Shown here piece by piece: positions 21,164 to 31,075 of a stretch of DNA of 64,000 nucleotides. Every line of letters starts with the position of its first letter. Positions within the stretch are counted from its first letter, which is position 1. Location: assembly GCF_004769405.1 (NCBI RefSeq), contig NZ_RQES01000018.1, positions 62,001 through 126,000 on the forward strand, in the 5' to 3' direction. Source of the stretch: Leptospira selangorensis (GTDB taxonomy: Bacteria; Spirochaetota; Leptospiria; Leptospirales; Leptospiraceae). The position numbers and the translations under genes were made by a program. The notes beneath the pieces are model-generated. The model did not search any database. It saw only the letters and a list, made by a program, of their open reading frames with translations, and was not told the DNA's origin.

Positions 21164-21748
21164 CTACTTCTTCTTTTCTCCGTATTTTAAAAAGAATAAT
21201 CCGAATGCTGCCACGACCATCGCGTGGTGTAGGATATTCTTTTCTAAAATTTCGGGGATTTTGTTTAAAGGATATTGATACACTTCTATTTGTTCGCTTT
21301 CATCCAGTTCCTGTCCACCCGGGTGAGGATATACATTTCTGGCGATATAAGTATGACACCAATTGTTCATGAAGGCAGGATTTGCGGAAACCTTTCCTAA
21401 ATATTCCCACTCGTCCGAGATAAAGCCGGTCTCTTCTCTCAGTTCAGCCTGTGCGGATTCTAAGATCGAATTTTTTTCCGCGATACCACCCGGGATTTCC
21501 AGACAATAAGAATGTAAACCATGTCTGTATTGATCGATTAGGATTACATTTTCATCTGCGGTGAGTGCGATTATATTCACCCAATCCTTGGATTCTACTT
21601 TGAAAAAATTGCCTGAGATTGTTTTGTCCGGAGAAACTTTCGGAATAGAGACTAACTCAAAAATGGGAGTTTTGAATGTTGAAGTTTTTTTTCCTTCTTC
21701 CCAAAGATTGGAATCGGGGAGGTAATTTTCTGGGCGGAATTCTTGCAT
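21164..21748 (-). CDS. Nudix hydrolase, ADP-ribose pyrophosphatase-like
   Basis: This 194-residue protein has a Nudix box in 'PGGIAEKNSILESAQAELREETGF'. The core REUxEExG is present as AELREETG: the usual first Arg is Ala, and the upstream Glu of the box is Asn. The upstream 'ILIDQYRHGLHSYCLEIPGG' is typical of the NudF/ADP-ribose pyrophosphatase branch. Such enzymes hydrolyse nucleoside diphosphates linked to another group, using Mg2+ held by the box glutamates. It is the first gene of the run with the MFS exporter and pepN. Confidence 0.87.
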   Translation of the reverse strand: MQEFRPENYLPDSNLWEEGKKTSTFKTPIFELVSIPKVSPDKTISGNFFKVESKDWVNIIALTADENVILIDQYRHGLHSYCLEIPGGIAEKNSILESAQAELREETGFISDEWEYLGKVSANPAFMNNWCHTYIARNVYPHPGGQELDESEQIEVYQYPLNKIPEILEKNILHHAMVVAAFGLFFLKYGEKKK

Positions 21749-21911
21749 ATCTGCCGTTTCTTCCAGTTTTTTGAAATCCTTTCAGATTCGCAAACCTTTG
21801 CCTGTACGCGGTTGACAAGAAGAGAAAAATCAGGATTATGTCGCTTATAGATGGGGTTCGAAAAATCGGATTTTTCGGATCCTTAAGATTATTTTGCCCT
21901 CATAAAGTTGG

Positions 21912-24374
21912 ATGAAAGAAGAAACGAATCATAGTCTCGACCTGTTTTCCCATTTGGAAATTCCGGAACAAAAACCGGAAGAACCTGCACAGGATCTACC
22001 ATTACTCAGCTTTTCGGAAAACATTTCCCTTCCGAAAGAAGAAGGTCCGCAAATGGAAGGAACTCCCGCTTCTTCTCCCCGAGAAGAAGTTCAAGAGGAA
22101 TCTTACGGTTCTTCCTTTTATGAAGAAGACGATTTTTCAGAAAATGAGACTCCAGAGTTCGTTTCAACTCCAGTAGAAGTTTCGGAAGAACCAAAAGAAA
22201 TTGAACCTGAGTCAGTGGTAGGAACTCCAGACGAGGTTGAGATTCCGATTTCAACCGAGGTCCAATCTGAAACTTCTTCCCCCGAAGAAAAACCTTCTGC
22301 TCCCAAAAGAAAAAGAGAAGAAAGGCCTAAGGAACCTCGAGATTCCGCTGCTATTTTCCTAAGTTTGTCTCCGGAACAGGCCCGCGCGGTCCAAACGATC
22401 CATGGTCCTCTTTTGATTTTCGCAGGTGCAGGTTCCGGAAAAACAAGGGTGATCTCTAATCGTATCGCTCATATGATCCAGGACCATCATATTCCTGCGG
22501 GAAAGATCGTTGCATTGTCCTTCACGAACAAAAGTGCAAAGGAAATGGGAGAAAGAGTTCGCAAACTGATCCCTAGGAACTTATTAAAAGGGATTACTCT
22601 TTCCACATTCCACTCTCTTGGACTTGGAATATTAAAAAAACATATTGAGAAGTTGGAATATAAACAACCTTTCCTTCTTCTGAACCAAGCGGACCAAGAA
22701 GGTCTTGTGACTGGAATGCTTGTGGCACAGAAACTCGAGCCTAAACGTCCTCAGATCATGGAAGTTCTTTCTAAAATTTCCAGGATCAAAAACTCAGGAG
22801 AAGACTATTTAGCGGATATGAGGACCTCTATGAATGAGGGAGATCTACTGGCTGCTTCTCTTTTCCAACAATACCAAGACACTTTAAAAGAACAGAACTC
22901 GATCGACTTTGATGATCTAATCCTTCTACCTTCTAAACTTTTAAGACAGTTCGAAGAAGTAAGAGATGAATACCATAAAAAGTTCCAATACTTCATGGTG
23001 GATGAGTTCCAGGATACGAACCCGATCCAATACGAATTTTTAAGAGCTCTCATGGGAGAATCAGACAATCTATGTGTGGTAGGTGACGACGACCAGTCTA
23101 TCTATGCATTCAGAGGTTCCGACGTAAGTTTGATCCTAGGATTCGAAAATGATTTTAAGGGCGCAAACGTTATCCGTCTCTTGGAGAATTATAGATCCAC
23201 AGACATCATTGTCTCTGCCGCAAACTCTCTAATTCGCCATAATCTTTCCCGAAGATCCAAAGAACTTTTTTCCAAGGTGCCTGGTGCCCTCAAGGTTAAG
23301 TATGTGGAAAGATCGGACGAGAAAGACGAAGCCGAATGGGTTGCCGACAAGATCAGGGAAGAGATCATCAAAGAGGCAAGGAAGGGAAGTCAGATCGCGA
23401 TCTTATTCCGAACTAACTTTCAATCCAGGCCTTTTGAAGAAGCATTTCGTGCCAGGGAAATGCCTTATAAGGTAGTAGGCGGTTACAATTTCTTCGACCG
23501 TAAAGAAGTTCGAGATCTGATCTCTTATATCCGTCTAATCGCTAACCAAAAGGATGATGCGTCTTTATTAAGAATTATTAATTATCCGAAACGTGGGATC
23601 GGTGCCGGTTCCATCTCTCTTGTGCATGAAAAAGCGGCTCAGAACAAAGAATCTCTTTATGAGACATTATTCAGAGTCTGCGAATCTCCTGATTTCATCC
23701 CTGATTTGAACCGTAAAATTTCTTCAGAGATCTATAATTTCGTAAATCTGATCGAAAAGGCTAAAAAGAAGTTTTCTTCTTCTCCAAGATTATTCTTCGC
23801 ATTACGAGAGTTAATCGCAGATTTGGGTCTGGAAAAAGAAATCGTGTTAGAAGAGAAAGAAGAGAAGGTCGCAAAGGCTCGTATCTATAATATGTCAGAG
23901 CTTGTGAACATGTTGGCATTCTTCGAAGAGAATAATGACTCAGGCGAAAAGCCTACACTATTCGACTTTATCAACCGTTTGGCGATGCTTATGGAAGATG
24001 AACCGAATGACGAGAAAGAAGATAATCGAGTACAGTTACTCACCATTCACCAATCCAAAGGATTGGAATTCGAGTCTGTTTATGTCGTAGGACTAGAAGA
24101 GGGGATCTTACCTTCCGGAAGAGCCACAGTAGAAGACCAATCTGTGGACGAAGAGCGGCGTTTGATGTATGTAGCGATGACTCGGGCGAAGAGGCATTTA
24201 TGCTTGACAGGTGCCGCTAATCGCCGCAAATTTGGGGAGCAATTGGCCTCCGAACCTTCTCGCTTCCTTAAGGAGATAGATCCGGAGACTTTGGACTGGC
24301 TTTCTAACGAGGAAACCAGACAACAGGAGACTAGTGATTTCCTGCAAGAACTCGAAAAATTGAAAATCGGATGA
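21912..24374 (+). CDS. UvrD/Rep/PcrA-type superfamily 1 DNA helicase with acidic N-terminal extension
   Basis: This 820-residue protein has all the SF1A motifs. Walker A is AGAGSGKT (171-178). Walker B is MVDEFQDTNPIQ. Motif III is VVGDDDQSIYAFRG, motif IV is LENYRST, motif V is LLTIHQSKGLEFESVYVVG, and motif VI is EERRLMYVAMTRAKRHL. It should unwind DNA 3'-5' during repair or replication restart. The first 145 residues are a low-complexity, Glu/Ser/Pro-rich tail ending in a basic patch (KRKREERPK), which standard PcrA/UvrD/Rep proteins lack. The C-terminal tail is short. It heads a plus-strand run with a TPR lipoprotein and an AsmA-like protein. Confidence 0.93.
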   Translation: MKEETNHSLDLFSHLEIPEQKPEEPAQDLPLLSFSENISLPKEEGPQMEGTPASSPREEVQEESYGSSFYEEDDFSENETPEFVSTPVEVSEEPKEIEPESVVGTPDEVEIPISTEVQSETSSPEEKPSAPKRKREERPKEPRDSAAIFLSLSPEQARAVQTIHGPLLIFAGAGSGKTRVISNRIAHMIQDHHIPAGKIVALSFTNKSAKEMGERVRKLIPRNLLKGITLSTFHSLGLGILKKHIEKLEYKQPFLLLNQADQEGLVTGMLVAQKLEPKRPQIMEVLSKISRIKNSGEDYLADMRTSMNEGDLLAASLFQQYQDTLKEQNSIDFDDLILLPSKLLRQFEEVRDEYHKKFQYFMVDEFQDTNPIQYEFLRALMGESDNLCVVGDDDQSIYAFRGSDVSLILGFENDFKGANVIRLLENYRSTDIIVSAANSLIRHNLSRRSKELFSKVPGALKVKYVERSDEKDEAEWVADKIREEIIKEARKGSQIAILFRTNFQSRPFEEAFRAREMPYKVVGGYNFFDRKEVRDLISYIRLIANQKDDASLLRIINYPKRGIGAGSISLVHEKAAQNKESLYETLFRVCESPDFIPDLNRKISSEIYNFVNLIEKAKKKFSSSPRLFFALRELIADLGLEKEIVLEEKEEKVAKARIYNMSELVNMLAFFEENNDSGEKPTLFDFINRLAMLMEDEPNDEKEDNRVQLLTIHQSKGLEFESVYVVGLEEGILPSGRATVEDQSVDEERRLMYVAMTRAKRHLCLTGAANRRKFGEQLASEPSRFLKEIDPETLDWLSNEETRQQETSDFLQELEKLKIG

Positions 24375-24378
24375 GAAA

Positions 24379-25023
24379 ATGAGTAAATATCTGACAATAT
24401 TGTTTATCGGAGCTCAATTCCTCCTCTACTGTGCAAGTACACAAAAAGAAGGGGCGGTTTCCGCCAATTTAGAGACCCAGGTCCGAGCGGAAATCAAGGG
24501 AATAGACCAGCAATTAAGCGATCTACACCCTGAAGACAAAAGACGTTCCGAGCTACTCCTCCAAAAATCCAAACTTTTACTAAAAATCGAATCTTTCAAA
24601 GAAGCTTCCCTTGTATTGAGAGAAGTTCAAAATTCCAAAGATGGTCGTAATCTTCAACATTTGGACCATTATTTAGGTTCTGCTTATCTTGGGATCAACG
24701 ACTATGATAATGCTATCGTTCATTTCCGTAAATCGGACAATGTGGATCGCGATTTTGAGTCTGTTACCCGTAAAAAAATGTGGGCAAAAGCGTATTTCGA
24801 AGATGAGAAATATGGCCAGGCTCTCGGGATTTTAGGCAGAGCTTCCAGAGAGAAAAACTTCGAAAAAGATCTATTCTACTATGAGACAGTAGTAGTCAGC
24901 TTCTACAGAATTAAGGAATACAAAAGATGTCAGTTGGTTCTGGAAGAGGGATTACAGAAATTTCCGGAAAGCCTAGTACTGAAGGAAACCTCGGAGAAAA
25001 TCAGCCAGGTTCTCCAACGGTAA
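24379..25023 (+). CDS. TPR-containing lipoprotein
   Basis: This 214-residue protein has a signal peptide and spirochaetal lipobox at Cys18 (GAQFLLYC). The mature part is helical, with TPR-like repeats: 'HLDHYLGSAYLGINDYDNAIVHFRKSD', 'KKMWAKAYFEDEKYGQALGILGRA' and 'YETVVVSFYRIKEYKRCQLVLEEGLQKFPES'. It probably acts as a periplasmic scaffold. It starts four bases after the helicase stop and 50 bases before the AsmA-like gene, so it is likely co-transcribed with both. No specific partner can be named. Confidence 0.85.
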   Translation: MSKYLTILFIGAQFLLYCASTQKEGAVSANLETQVRAEIKGIDQQLSDLHPEDKRRSELLLQKSKLLLKIESFKEASLVLREVQNSKDGRNLQHLDHYLGSAYLGINDYDNAIVHFRKSDNVDRDFESVTRKKMWAKAYFEDEKYGQALGILGRASREKNFEKDLFYYETVVVSFYRIKEYKRCQLVLEEGLQKFPESLVLKETSEKISQVLQR

Positions 25024-25073
25024 TTTACCTCACAATTCCTCTCCCTAAAAATCCATTCTTTAAAAAGGACAGC

Positions 25074-27287
25074 GTGACATTTCAGATCGCTGTCCCAGCT
25101 AAACTGTATCAATTCATATCTTCTTCTTTTCAAAAGATACAAACAATCGCTGAAAAACCTTCCTTTAGAAAGATATCCATAGCTCTAATTGTAGTTTTCC
25201 TTCTTCTTGCGGCAGCTAAAGAAACTGCAGAATGGTACTTCGTGAGAAGAGTCCTGGATTTGCGAGGAGTGAAGGAACTCACACGCGGATTCATCAATGA
25301 AGAATTAGACAGAGCAGTGACACTTGGAGTCGTAGAATACGAATTCCCAAATCATGTATTTATAGAAGATCTAAAAATTTCCAGCGATGAAGACTTTGCT
25401 TCCCAGAGAATGATCTTCAAAGCAAATAAAATAGAATTATTATTAAGAGGTCTTTGGAAAGGCCAACCTTCCGTAAGAGCGATCCGAGTGCGTAACGCAC
25501 AACTGAGTATCGATCTGGAAGATAAGATCTCGGGAGAGATCCTATCCTATATCCATAAGATCAATATTCCTGAGATCCGATTAGAAGATACAACAGTTAC
25601 AGTCTATAAAGGTGGCAAAGTACTTCTGGAGAATGTGAAAGGGATCGATTTTGATATCCGAAAAGAGGATACTAAGATCAATGTTCAAATTTCTGATTCT
25701 TTATTTCCGATCCCTGGATTTAGATATGTGAGCGGAAGATTCAGTACGGATATCGGAAGCAAGAACATGAATCTGGAAATTCTGTTTAAGAATGCGAAGG
25801 CAGAATCTTCCGGAGGTTTATATTCGGAATTTTCCCAATTTTTTCCTAAGAAGGGAAAAATTTCCGGTCGTGCCGTTCTGGAATCAGATGGAACCAATTT
25901 AAAGGTCGAAGGTAAAACAGAATTTTCTAATGTAAAAGGGATCGTTTTGCAGGAACTTCCATTACAAACCGAAGTTTGGGAATGGAAAGATATAGATCTG
26001 GAACATGAATGGACCCGCGATCAAAAAGGAGATGTCTTTACCGAGGAACATAAAGTATTCTCCGGAGAAGATAAACTCACTCTCCTCAAATCTAAAAATG
26101 AGAAAGGACTGAAGTCCTGGGATTTAAGTCTCACCGTCCAAGACTTGGATGATATCCGTAATTTTCTGCCCGTATCTTCCGATCTGAAAACTTTGGGTGG
26201 AAGTCTGGATCTACATTGGAAGGGATCCGAAACCGGAAGTTACGGAGATTGGATGAAGTCGGAAGCTAAATTCTCTCTCCAAGATTTTATATGGAAGGAT
26301 CCTTATTTGGATCTGGAGATCAAAGATGCAGAACTTGGCTGGAATGTTTCCGGAGTTTTGGAAGCAAAACTCAAAGGAAAACAATTCGGTCTTCCTTGGT
26401 CTGCAAATCTAAAAGGAAAAACAGGATACAGAAAGGGAGTGAAGGGAGATGGGACTTCCTACTTTCCTCTGCAAGGAGAATATAATCTGGAGTTAGAGAC
26501 AGACTCAATCGTTCTTTCTAACTTTTTTCCTCTATATAGTTCCGTTCGCCAATGGATCAGAGAAGATATCCATACCAGGATGGAGAAGTTAATCCCTGAA
26601 ATTAATTTTACCAGAACTCCTATTTATAAGTATTTTTTAGAAAATCCAACTGGTAGCCTCAAACTGACTTCTAAGGAAGTAAAATGGGATCTTGGACTTC
26701 CAAGCATGGGTAAGTTGGATGTTGGTTTAAAATTTGCACCTTCTCAATCTAGACTGGATGCAAGTATTGCCGGTTCCGGAACTGCCAAATTGAATTCTTA
26801 TTTTACCTACGGCACCGATAACCCTTATTTCGGGATAGATTTCGAGACAATCAATTTGGCCTGGGGAGTTCCTAGTTTTTCTTTCTGCGGTGGAGATTTG
26901 ATCCCTGAAAGTCTGGATTCAGACGGTAATATACGATTTAACGGAAATAATTTCCTAGACATTCATGATAGAATGTACGTCACCATAGATAAGGTGAAAC
27001 TTTCGAATACGATCTGGAAAGGAAAGGGTGAATTTCCAGTGCCTGTTCCTCCTAAGTTCGAAATGGGATTCGATTATTGGAATCCGGGTAGCCCTCCTAA
27101 AAGAAATGTTTATTGGAAGGGAGGAAACGTAAGTGCCACTGCGAATTCTTATATTGATTCCGATTCAGTTAAATATTTTGTGACTGGAAATACTTACTCA
27201 CTTTCCAGCGAATCTAATTCTGCGGCGCCGATCTCAGCGTTTGCATTTAAGATAAAAGAGAATGGCGCGGGTTGTATTAAAGAGTAG
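25074..27287 (+). CDS. AsmA-like membrane-anchored protein
   Basis: This is 737 residues from the GTG at 25074, chosen because AAAAAGGA sits just upstream. The same frame is open from an ATG at 24927, but that start lies inside the TPR gene and adds 49 unconvincing residues. One transmembrane helix near the N-terminus (KISIALIVVFLLLAAAKETAEW) is followed by a long periplasmic, beta-rich part. Near the start of that part is an AsmA/TamB-like pattern: 'FIEDLKISSDEDF..RMIFKANKIELLLRGLWKGQPSVRAIRVRN'. AsmA-type proteins are thought to move phospholipids between membranes. Assignment to that superfamily is tentative. The 3' end overlaps lpxB by 11 bases, tail to tail. Confidence 0.72.
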   Translation: MTFQIAVPAKLYQFISSSFQKIQTIAEKPSFRKISIALIVVFLLLAAAKETAEWYFVRRVLDLRGVKELTRGFINEELDRAVTLGVVEYEFPNHVFIEDLKISSDEDFASQRMIFKANKIELLLRGLWKGQPSVRAIRVRNAQLSIDLEDKISGEILSYIHKINIPEIRLEDTTVTVYKGGKVLLENVKGIDFDIRKEDTKINVQISDSLFPIPGFRYVSGRFSTDIGSKNMNLEILFKNAKAESSGGLYSEFSQFFPKKGKISGRAVLESDGTNLKVEGKTEFSNVKGIVLQELPLQTEVWEWKDIDLEHEWTRDQKGDVFTEEHKVFSGEDKLTLLKSKNEKGLKSWDLSLTVQDLDDIRNFLPVSSDLKTLGGSLDLHWKGSETGSYGDWMKSEAKFSLQDFIWKDPYLDLEIKDAELGWNVSGVLEAKLKGKQFGLPWSANLKGKTGYRKGVKGDGTSYFPLQGEYNLELETDSIVLSNFFPLYSSVRQWIREDIHTRMEKLIPEINFTRTPIYKYFLENPTGSLKLTSKEVKWDLGLPSMGKLDVGLKFAPSQSRLDASIAGSGTAKLNSYFTYGTDNPYFGIDFETINLAWGVPSFSFCGGDLIPESLDSDGNIRFNGNNFLDIHDRMYVTIDKVKLSNTIWKGKGEFPVPVPPKFEMGFDYWNPGSPPKRNVYWKGGNVSATANSYIDSDSVKYFVTGNTYSLSSESNSAAPISAFAFKIKENGAGCIKE

Positions 27288-28557
27288 TTGTTGGTTTCTC
27301 TTTCAAGAATTGAAGAATAGCTCTACTCGCGTTTTTAGAACTATGTTCTTCGCCTAAAGATTCTTTCACTGACCGGATCTCTTCTATCATCTGATTCCTG
27401 TACTTTTTGTTTTTCAGGATGGCCATTGTTTCTCTCACTGTTTCTTCCGGAGTACATTCTGCCTGAATGAGTTCCTTCACTGTTTCTCTTCCACTCAGGA
27501 TATTGACGAGTCCGATGAATGGTGTACGGATCAGAAGTGCTGAAATAAAATAGCTGAGTAAGCTGACCTTGTATAAGATCACCATCGGTTTTTCGAAATA
27601 TACAACTTCTAAAGTAGCAGTTCCGGAAGTTACTAAAACAATATCAGAAGCTTCTATACATCTCAAAGAACGATCGAATAAATATTCGATCTTGATACCA
27701 GGATGAGATTCTTCCGTTGCCTTAATTTTAGTTTGGATGAACTCTTCTTCTTTTAGGTTGATGTTCGGAATTAAGAAGCGGACATGTTTTTTTTCTGCCT
27801 CCGCTTCCTGGTGGATAAGTGCTGCGGATTGGAGTAATGTATCCAACATTCTGTGGATCTCTCCCGAGCGAGACCCTGGCATAAGAGTAATCGTTTGCAG
27901 ATGAGCTAATTGTTTTTCATCTACCGGAATGGGAGCTTCTTTTCGGATCTTCTCCTTAATCCTTTGAGCGATCGGATGTCCTACAAATACGGAACGGACT
28001 CCGTAATCGTCGTATATCTTCTTTTCGAATGGAAACAATACTAACATCAGATCTATAGTTTCTTTGATCTTATAAATTCTTCCGAAATTCCAAGCCCAAA
28101 GTTGAGGAGAAACATAGAAGATCACTTTGATCCCTAATTCTTTGAGCCTGGCTGCTAGTCTAAGATTAAAACCGGGATAATCGACTAGGATTGCATGTGT
28201 GCAAGATCGCGCCACGGCTTCTTCTACCAATCGATCCATAAGGGCTTTTAGGAATTTGTATTTGAATAGTACTGCAGTGAAACCGATTACGGAAAGTTCT
28301 TCCATATCTTCTATGGAATCGAAACCTTCTTCTAACATTCTTGGGCCGCCTATCCCGAAAAATGTAAGGTCTGGATCATGCTTTTTAAGTTCCTTTAATA
28401 CTTCTGCGCCTAGTAGATCTCCGGAATGTTCTCCGGCTAATATCATAAATACGGGAGAAGAAGGTACGGAAAGATTTTCCGTCCTAATTTTGTCTCCGGC
28501 CTTCTTAGGCTTTAGGGAGCTTTTTTTGGGTAGAGTTAATTTTCGAGACGTTGCCAC
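27277..28557 (-). CDS. lpxB: Lipid-A-disaccharide synthase
   Basis: This 426-residue glycosyltransferase (GT19) condenses UDP-2,3-diacylglucosamine with 2,3-diacylglucosamine-1-phosphate to make the lipid A disaccharide on the inner membrane. Recognisable segments are 'FMILAGEHSGDLLGAEVLKEL', 'FFGIGGPRMLEEGF', 'LVDYPGFNLRLA', 'FYVSPQLWAWNFGRIYKI', 'VGHPIAQRI' and 'LMPGSRSGEI'. The GTG at 28557 gives about 35 extra residues before the usual start and overlaps lpxI by 53 bases. The true start could be internal, for example the ATG at 28446. The neighbouring lpxI makes the preceding intermediate. Confidence 0.95.
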   Translation of the reverse strand: MATSRKLTLPKKSSLKPKKAGDKIRTENLSVPSSPVFMILAGEHSGDLLGAEVLKELKKHDPDLTFFGIGGPRMLEEGFDSIEDMEELSVIGFTAVLFKYKFLKALMDRLVEEAVARSCTHAILVDYPGFNLRLAARLKELGIKVIFYVSPQLWAWNFGRIYKIKETIDLMLVLFPFEKKIYDDYGVRSVFVGHPIAQRIKEKIRKEAPIPVDEKQLAHLQTITLMPGSRSGEIHRMLDTLLQSAALIHQEAEAEKKHVRFLIPNINLKEEEFIQTKIKATEESHPGIKIEYLFDRSLRCIEASDIVLVTSGTATLEVVYFEKPMVILYKVSLLSYFISALLIRTPFIGLVNILSGRETVKELIQAECTPEETVRETMAILKNKKYRNQMIEEIRSVKESLGEEHSSKNASRAILQFLKEKPTTTL

Positions 28558-29359
28558 GGCCGATGCTCAAGATATGGATTTTCAATTTTTCTGCAAGGTT
28601 AATAAATTCGGAAGGATTTACAATTATAGTCTCTCCTTCTCGAACGGCGAGTATATCGCAGTTATTCTCGCTCATTACTTTTAGGGTTTCTATTCCGACC
28701 GTAGGTAGATCGAATCTTGGGTCTTGGCTTGGTTTGGAACTTTTGCAAACTACTGCCTTTCTTTTTTTGGCAAAACTTCCGCCTCTTTTAATGGCCTGGT
28801 CTGTTCCTTCTACAGCTTCTACCGCTAATACCGATTTATCCACCACTACTACTGCTTGGCCTATGTCCAGGTGAGCGATCTTCTCCGCGTATTCCATTCC
28901 GAAGATCACATCTTCTATCTGTTTTTTGTCCAAGGATCTTTTAGTATAACGCCCTTCCGGAAGTAATAATGACTTCAGATAGGTTTTTTGGGAAATGATA
29001 TGAATCCCTTGTTTTTCGAAATCTTCTGCCACTGTTTTGAAAATAGAATAGTCGTGGCGATTCACCATTCTCGCGAGTAGGGCGAGGGCTTTTAAGTCGA
29101 AGTTCAGACTTTTGAAGATAATCTCTTTTTTAACTTTTCCTAATAGAAGAAGTCTATCTATCTGATTGGCTTTGCACGATTTTAATAAGCCGCCGATTTT
29201 TACGATTCGGATCGGGATCACTCTATCCGGATAATTTCCCGGAGTAAAGTCGGACTCGGCTATGGAAAGAAAGAATGGATCTTCCCCTGCAGCGAGGGCT
29301 TCTCTCATTCCAATCTGAGGAAGATTTCCTCCTCCCGCTAATATTCCTAAACGTCCCAA
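28505..29359 (-). CDS. lpxI: UDP-2,3-diacylglucosamine pyrophosphatase, LpxI type
   Basis: This 284-residue member of the LpxI (DUF1009) family starts 'MGRLGILAGGGNLPQIG'. It contains 'LLGKVKKEIIF', 'GMEYAEKIAHLDIGQAVVV', 'AVEAVEGTDQAIKRGG' and 'CDILAVREGETIIVNP', all typical of the family. It cleaves UDP-2,3-diacylglucosamine to the 1-phosphate, the step just before LpxB. LpxI is the alternative to LpxH. The pairing with lpxB, whose coding region overlaps it, supports the call. It lies two bases after the FmdB-like gene. Confidence 0.94.
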   Translation of the reverse strand: MGRLGILAGGGNLPQIGMREALAAGEDPFFLSIAESDFTPGNYPDRVIPIRIVKIGGLLKSCKANQIDRLLLLGKVKKEIIFKSLNFDLKALALLARMVNRHDYSIFKTVAEDFEKQGIHIISQKTYLKSLLLPEGRYTKRSLDKKQIEDVIFGMEYAEKIAHLDIGQAVVVVDKSVLAVEAVEGTDQAIKRGGSFAKKRKAVVCKSSKPSQDPRFDLPTVGIETLKVMSENNCDILAVREGETIIVNPSEFINLAEKLKIHILSIGRGNVSKINSTQKKLPKA

Positions 29360-29361
29360 AC

Positions 29362-29601
29362 TTAGTTGGAAGAAGAACCGGAGGATCCGGTGGAAGATTC
29401 AGAACTTTTGGATGAGGATTTATTATCCGTTACATAGAATCCGGATCCCTTAAAGATGATCCCTCCTACGTTAGAGATCAATCTGTCTACTTCTCCGGTT
29501 TTACCGCAGAGAAGACAGGTCGTGATCGGATCGTCCTTCATGGATTGAAAATGTTCGAAAGTTTGTCCGCAAGCCTTGCATCTATAATCGTAAGTAGGCA
29601 C
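29362..29601 (-). CDS. FmdB-family zinc ribbon protein
   Basis: This is 79 residues from a GTG at 29601, preceded by GAGGA at good spacing; an upstream in-frame start adds 20 residues without family similarity. It begins VPTYDYRCKACG, with four zinc ligands: Cys8, Cys11, Cys29 and Cys32. A conserved tail 'DRLISNVGGIIFKGSGFYVTD' and a Ser-rich end follow. The family is widespread and named after a putative formamidase regulator; its role is not established. It lies in the minus-strand run between the SH3 protein and lpxI. Confidence 0.88.
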   Translation of the reverse strand: MPTYDYRCKACGQTFEHFQSMKDDPITTCLLCGKTGEVDRLISNVGGIIFKGSGFYVTDNKSSSKSSESSTGSSGSSSN

Positions 29602-29626
29602 TGATTTTCCTCGCTTGATCTTATGA

Positions 29627-31057
29627 TCAAAATAAAAACTTAAATTGGAACGCTGCCGCATTCGAATCGGATTTTTTATCCGCTTGTTGTAGGCAGAGTT
29701 TGAATAGAACTCCCTCTGCGGAGGTAACTTCTTCTTCAGGAGAGATACCTTGAAGTACGGTTTTTTCTCCTACTAATAGAGACGCTGATATTGTCCCGTT
29801 TACCGAAAAAATTCCGAGTTGGAATCTTTTCTTTCCACCTGATCCAAGTATATACTTGTTTCTATTGATGGAAATACTCTCTCTGTCAAGGTCGATTTGG
29901 TAAGAAGGTTTCCATTCACCAGGTCTTCCGGAATACAGTTTAAAAATCGGAACAGGCTCTTCTCCGCTTAAACTTGCTGTTAAAAATTCCAAAGATCTAA
30001 AAGGTTCTTCTACAATCCTGCAGATCTCTTTGTATTTTCCAGTTTTAGATTTGTATAATACGATTCCATAATCCCCATCCAAGGCCAATTTTTCTGTGGG
30101 GATATATTCTCCATGAAATCCTGGAGGGATCTTATCTTCCGTCCAGAATGCAAAGTCCCAAGCTTGGCTTTTTTCGGATTGGGAGAATTCAGCAAATGTT
30201 TCTTCGGCTTTTGCAGAAGGATAAGGATCTTCTTCTAAAAAATGTGAGAAGATCCAACCTGAGATCTGTAACTCAGGAATATATACTTGGACCCAGTTTC
30301 CTTTTCTTCCTTGGACAGTTTCGGAGCGAGGGTCCTTATCCAATGCGTAAAGTAAGAGCCCTTTTTTTAAACGAGCCTTACCAGGGTTCTCGGTTCCAGG
30401 ACCGGTTCTGAGATTTGTATTCTCTCCGGTGTTCTTAAATCTGGAACCGAGTAATGTAGAATCTTCTCTAACGGAAAGAAAACCTAATAGTTCGGAAAGT
30501 TTGATCTGGTCTCCGTCGGAAAGTTTGGTTTCTCTTTTTAAAACTTTTTTCAGAACGGAAGAATACGAAGAAATTCCTAATGTGACCGGATTACTTCGGA
30601 TCAGTTCTTTTAGATCTCGTAAGAATAGAATATCATCTTCCCATTCTCCTGCGATCTCTGCTCTGGATAGAATTGCTTTTTGTCTCCAATATCCGCCAGG
30701 TCTTAGTTGTAAAATAAACGGGTCTTCGAATACGGGAAATTCTCCCTTGGATTCTAAGGATTTTCCAGAACCGATCCCATTTTCTTTTTGGAGTCTCGCT
30801 GAAATTTTAGATCTGTCTTCCGCGTCCTTCGTGACCAGTTCCGCATTCAATCTAAGAAGAGATTGAGAACCGTAAAAAAGATCTTCTGGAGTAGGGGAGG
30901 TCGATTTTTTTACTAGGAAGATTACCTTCTCCCATTTTTCCTTTTTATAATATTCGTAAATAGTGTCGGACGGTTTGGGCCAAAAACGAATGGTAAGCCA
31001 AACGATTAGCCCGAATAATACGATCCCGAATATAGAAAGGAAAAATCCGCGTTTCAA
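29627..31057 (-). CDS. Membrane-anchored protein with bacterial SH3 domain
   Basis: This 476-residue protein has an uncleaved N-terminal transmembrane anchor (FFLSIFGIVLFGLIVWLTI). A helical region follows. A bacterial SH3 domain lies at about 205-275 (GENTNLRTGPGTENPGKARLKKGLLL; NWVQVYIPELQISGWIFSHFLEE), then a beta-rich C-terminal part. Such SH3 domains often bind peptidoglycan or cell-wall peptides in the periplasm. No catalytic domain is visible. It starts 18 bases after the TolC-like gene. A link to envelope assembly is inferred from the operon neighbours. Confidence 0.82.
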   Translation of the reverse strand: MKRGFFLSIFGIVLFGLIVWLTIRFWPKPSDTIYEYYKKEKWEKVIFLVKKSTSPTPEDLFYGSQSLLRLNAELVTKDAEDRSKISARLQKENGIGSGKSLESKGEFPVFEDPFILQLRPGGYWRQKAILSRAEIAGEWEDDILFLRDLKELIRSNPVTLGISSYSSVLKKVLKRETKLSDGDQIKLSELLGFLSVREDSTLLGSRFKNTGENTNLRTGPGTENPGKARLKKGLLLYALDKDPRSETVQGRKGNWVQVYIPELQISGWIFSHFLEEDPYPSAKAEETFAEFSQSEKSQAWDFAFWTEDKIPPGFHGEYIPTEKLALDGDYGIVLYKSKTGKYKEICRIVEEPFRSLEFLTASLSGEEPVPIFKLYSGRPGEWKPSYQIDLDRESISINRNKYILGSGGKKRFQLGIFSVNGTISASLLVGEKTVLQGISPEEEVTSAEGVLFKLCLQQADKKSDSNAAAFQFKFLF

Positions 31058-31075
31058 TGAGAACTACGAAGCCTA

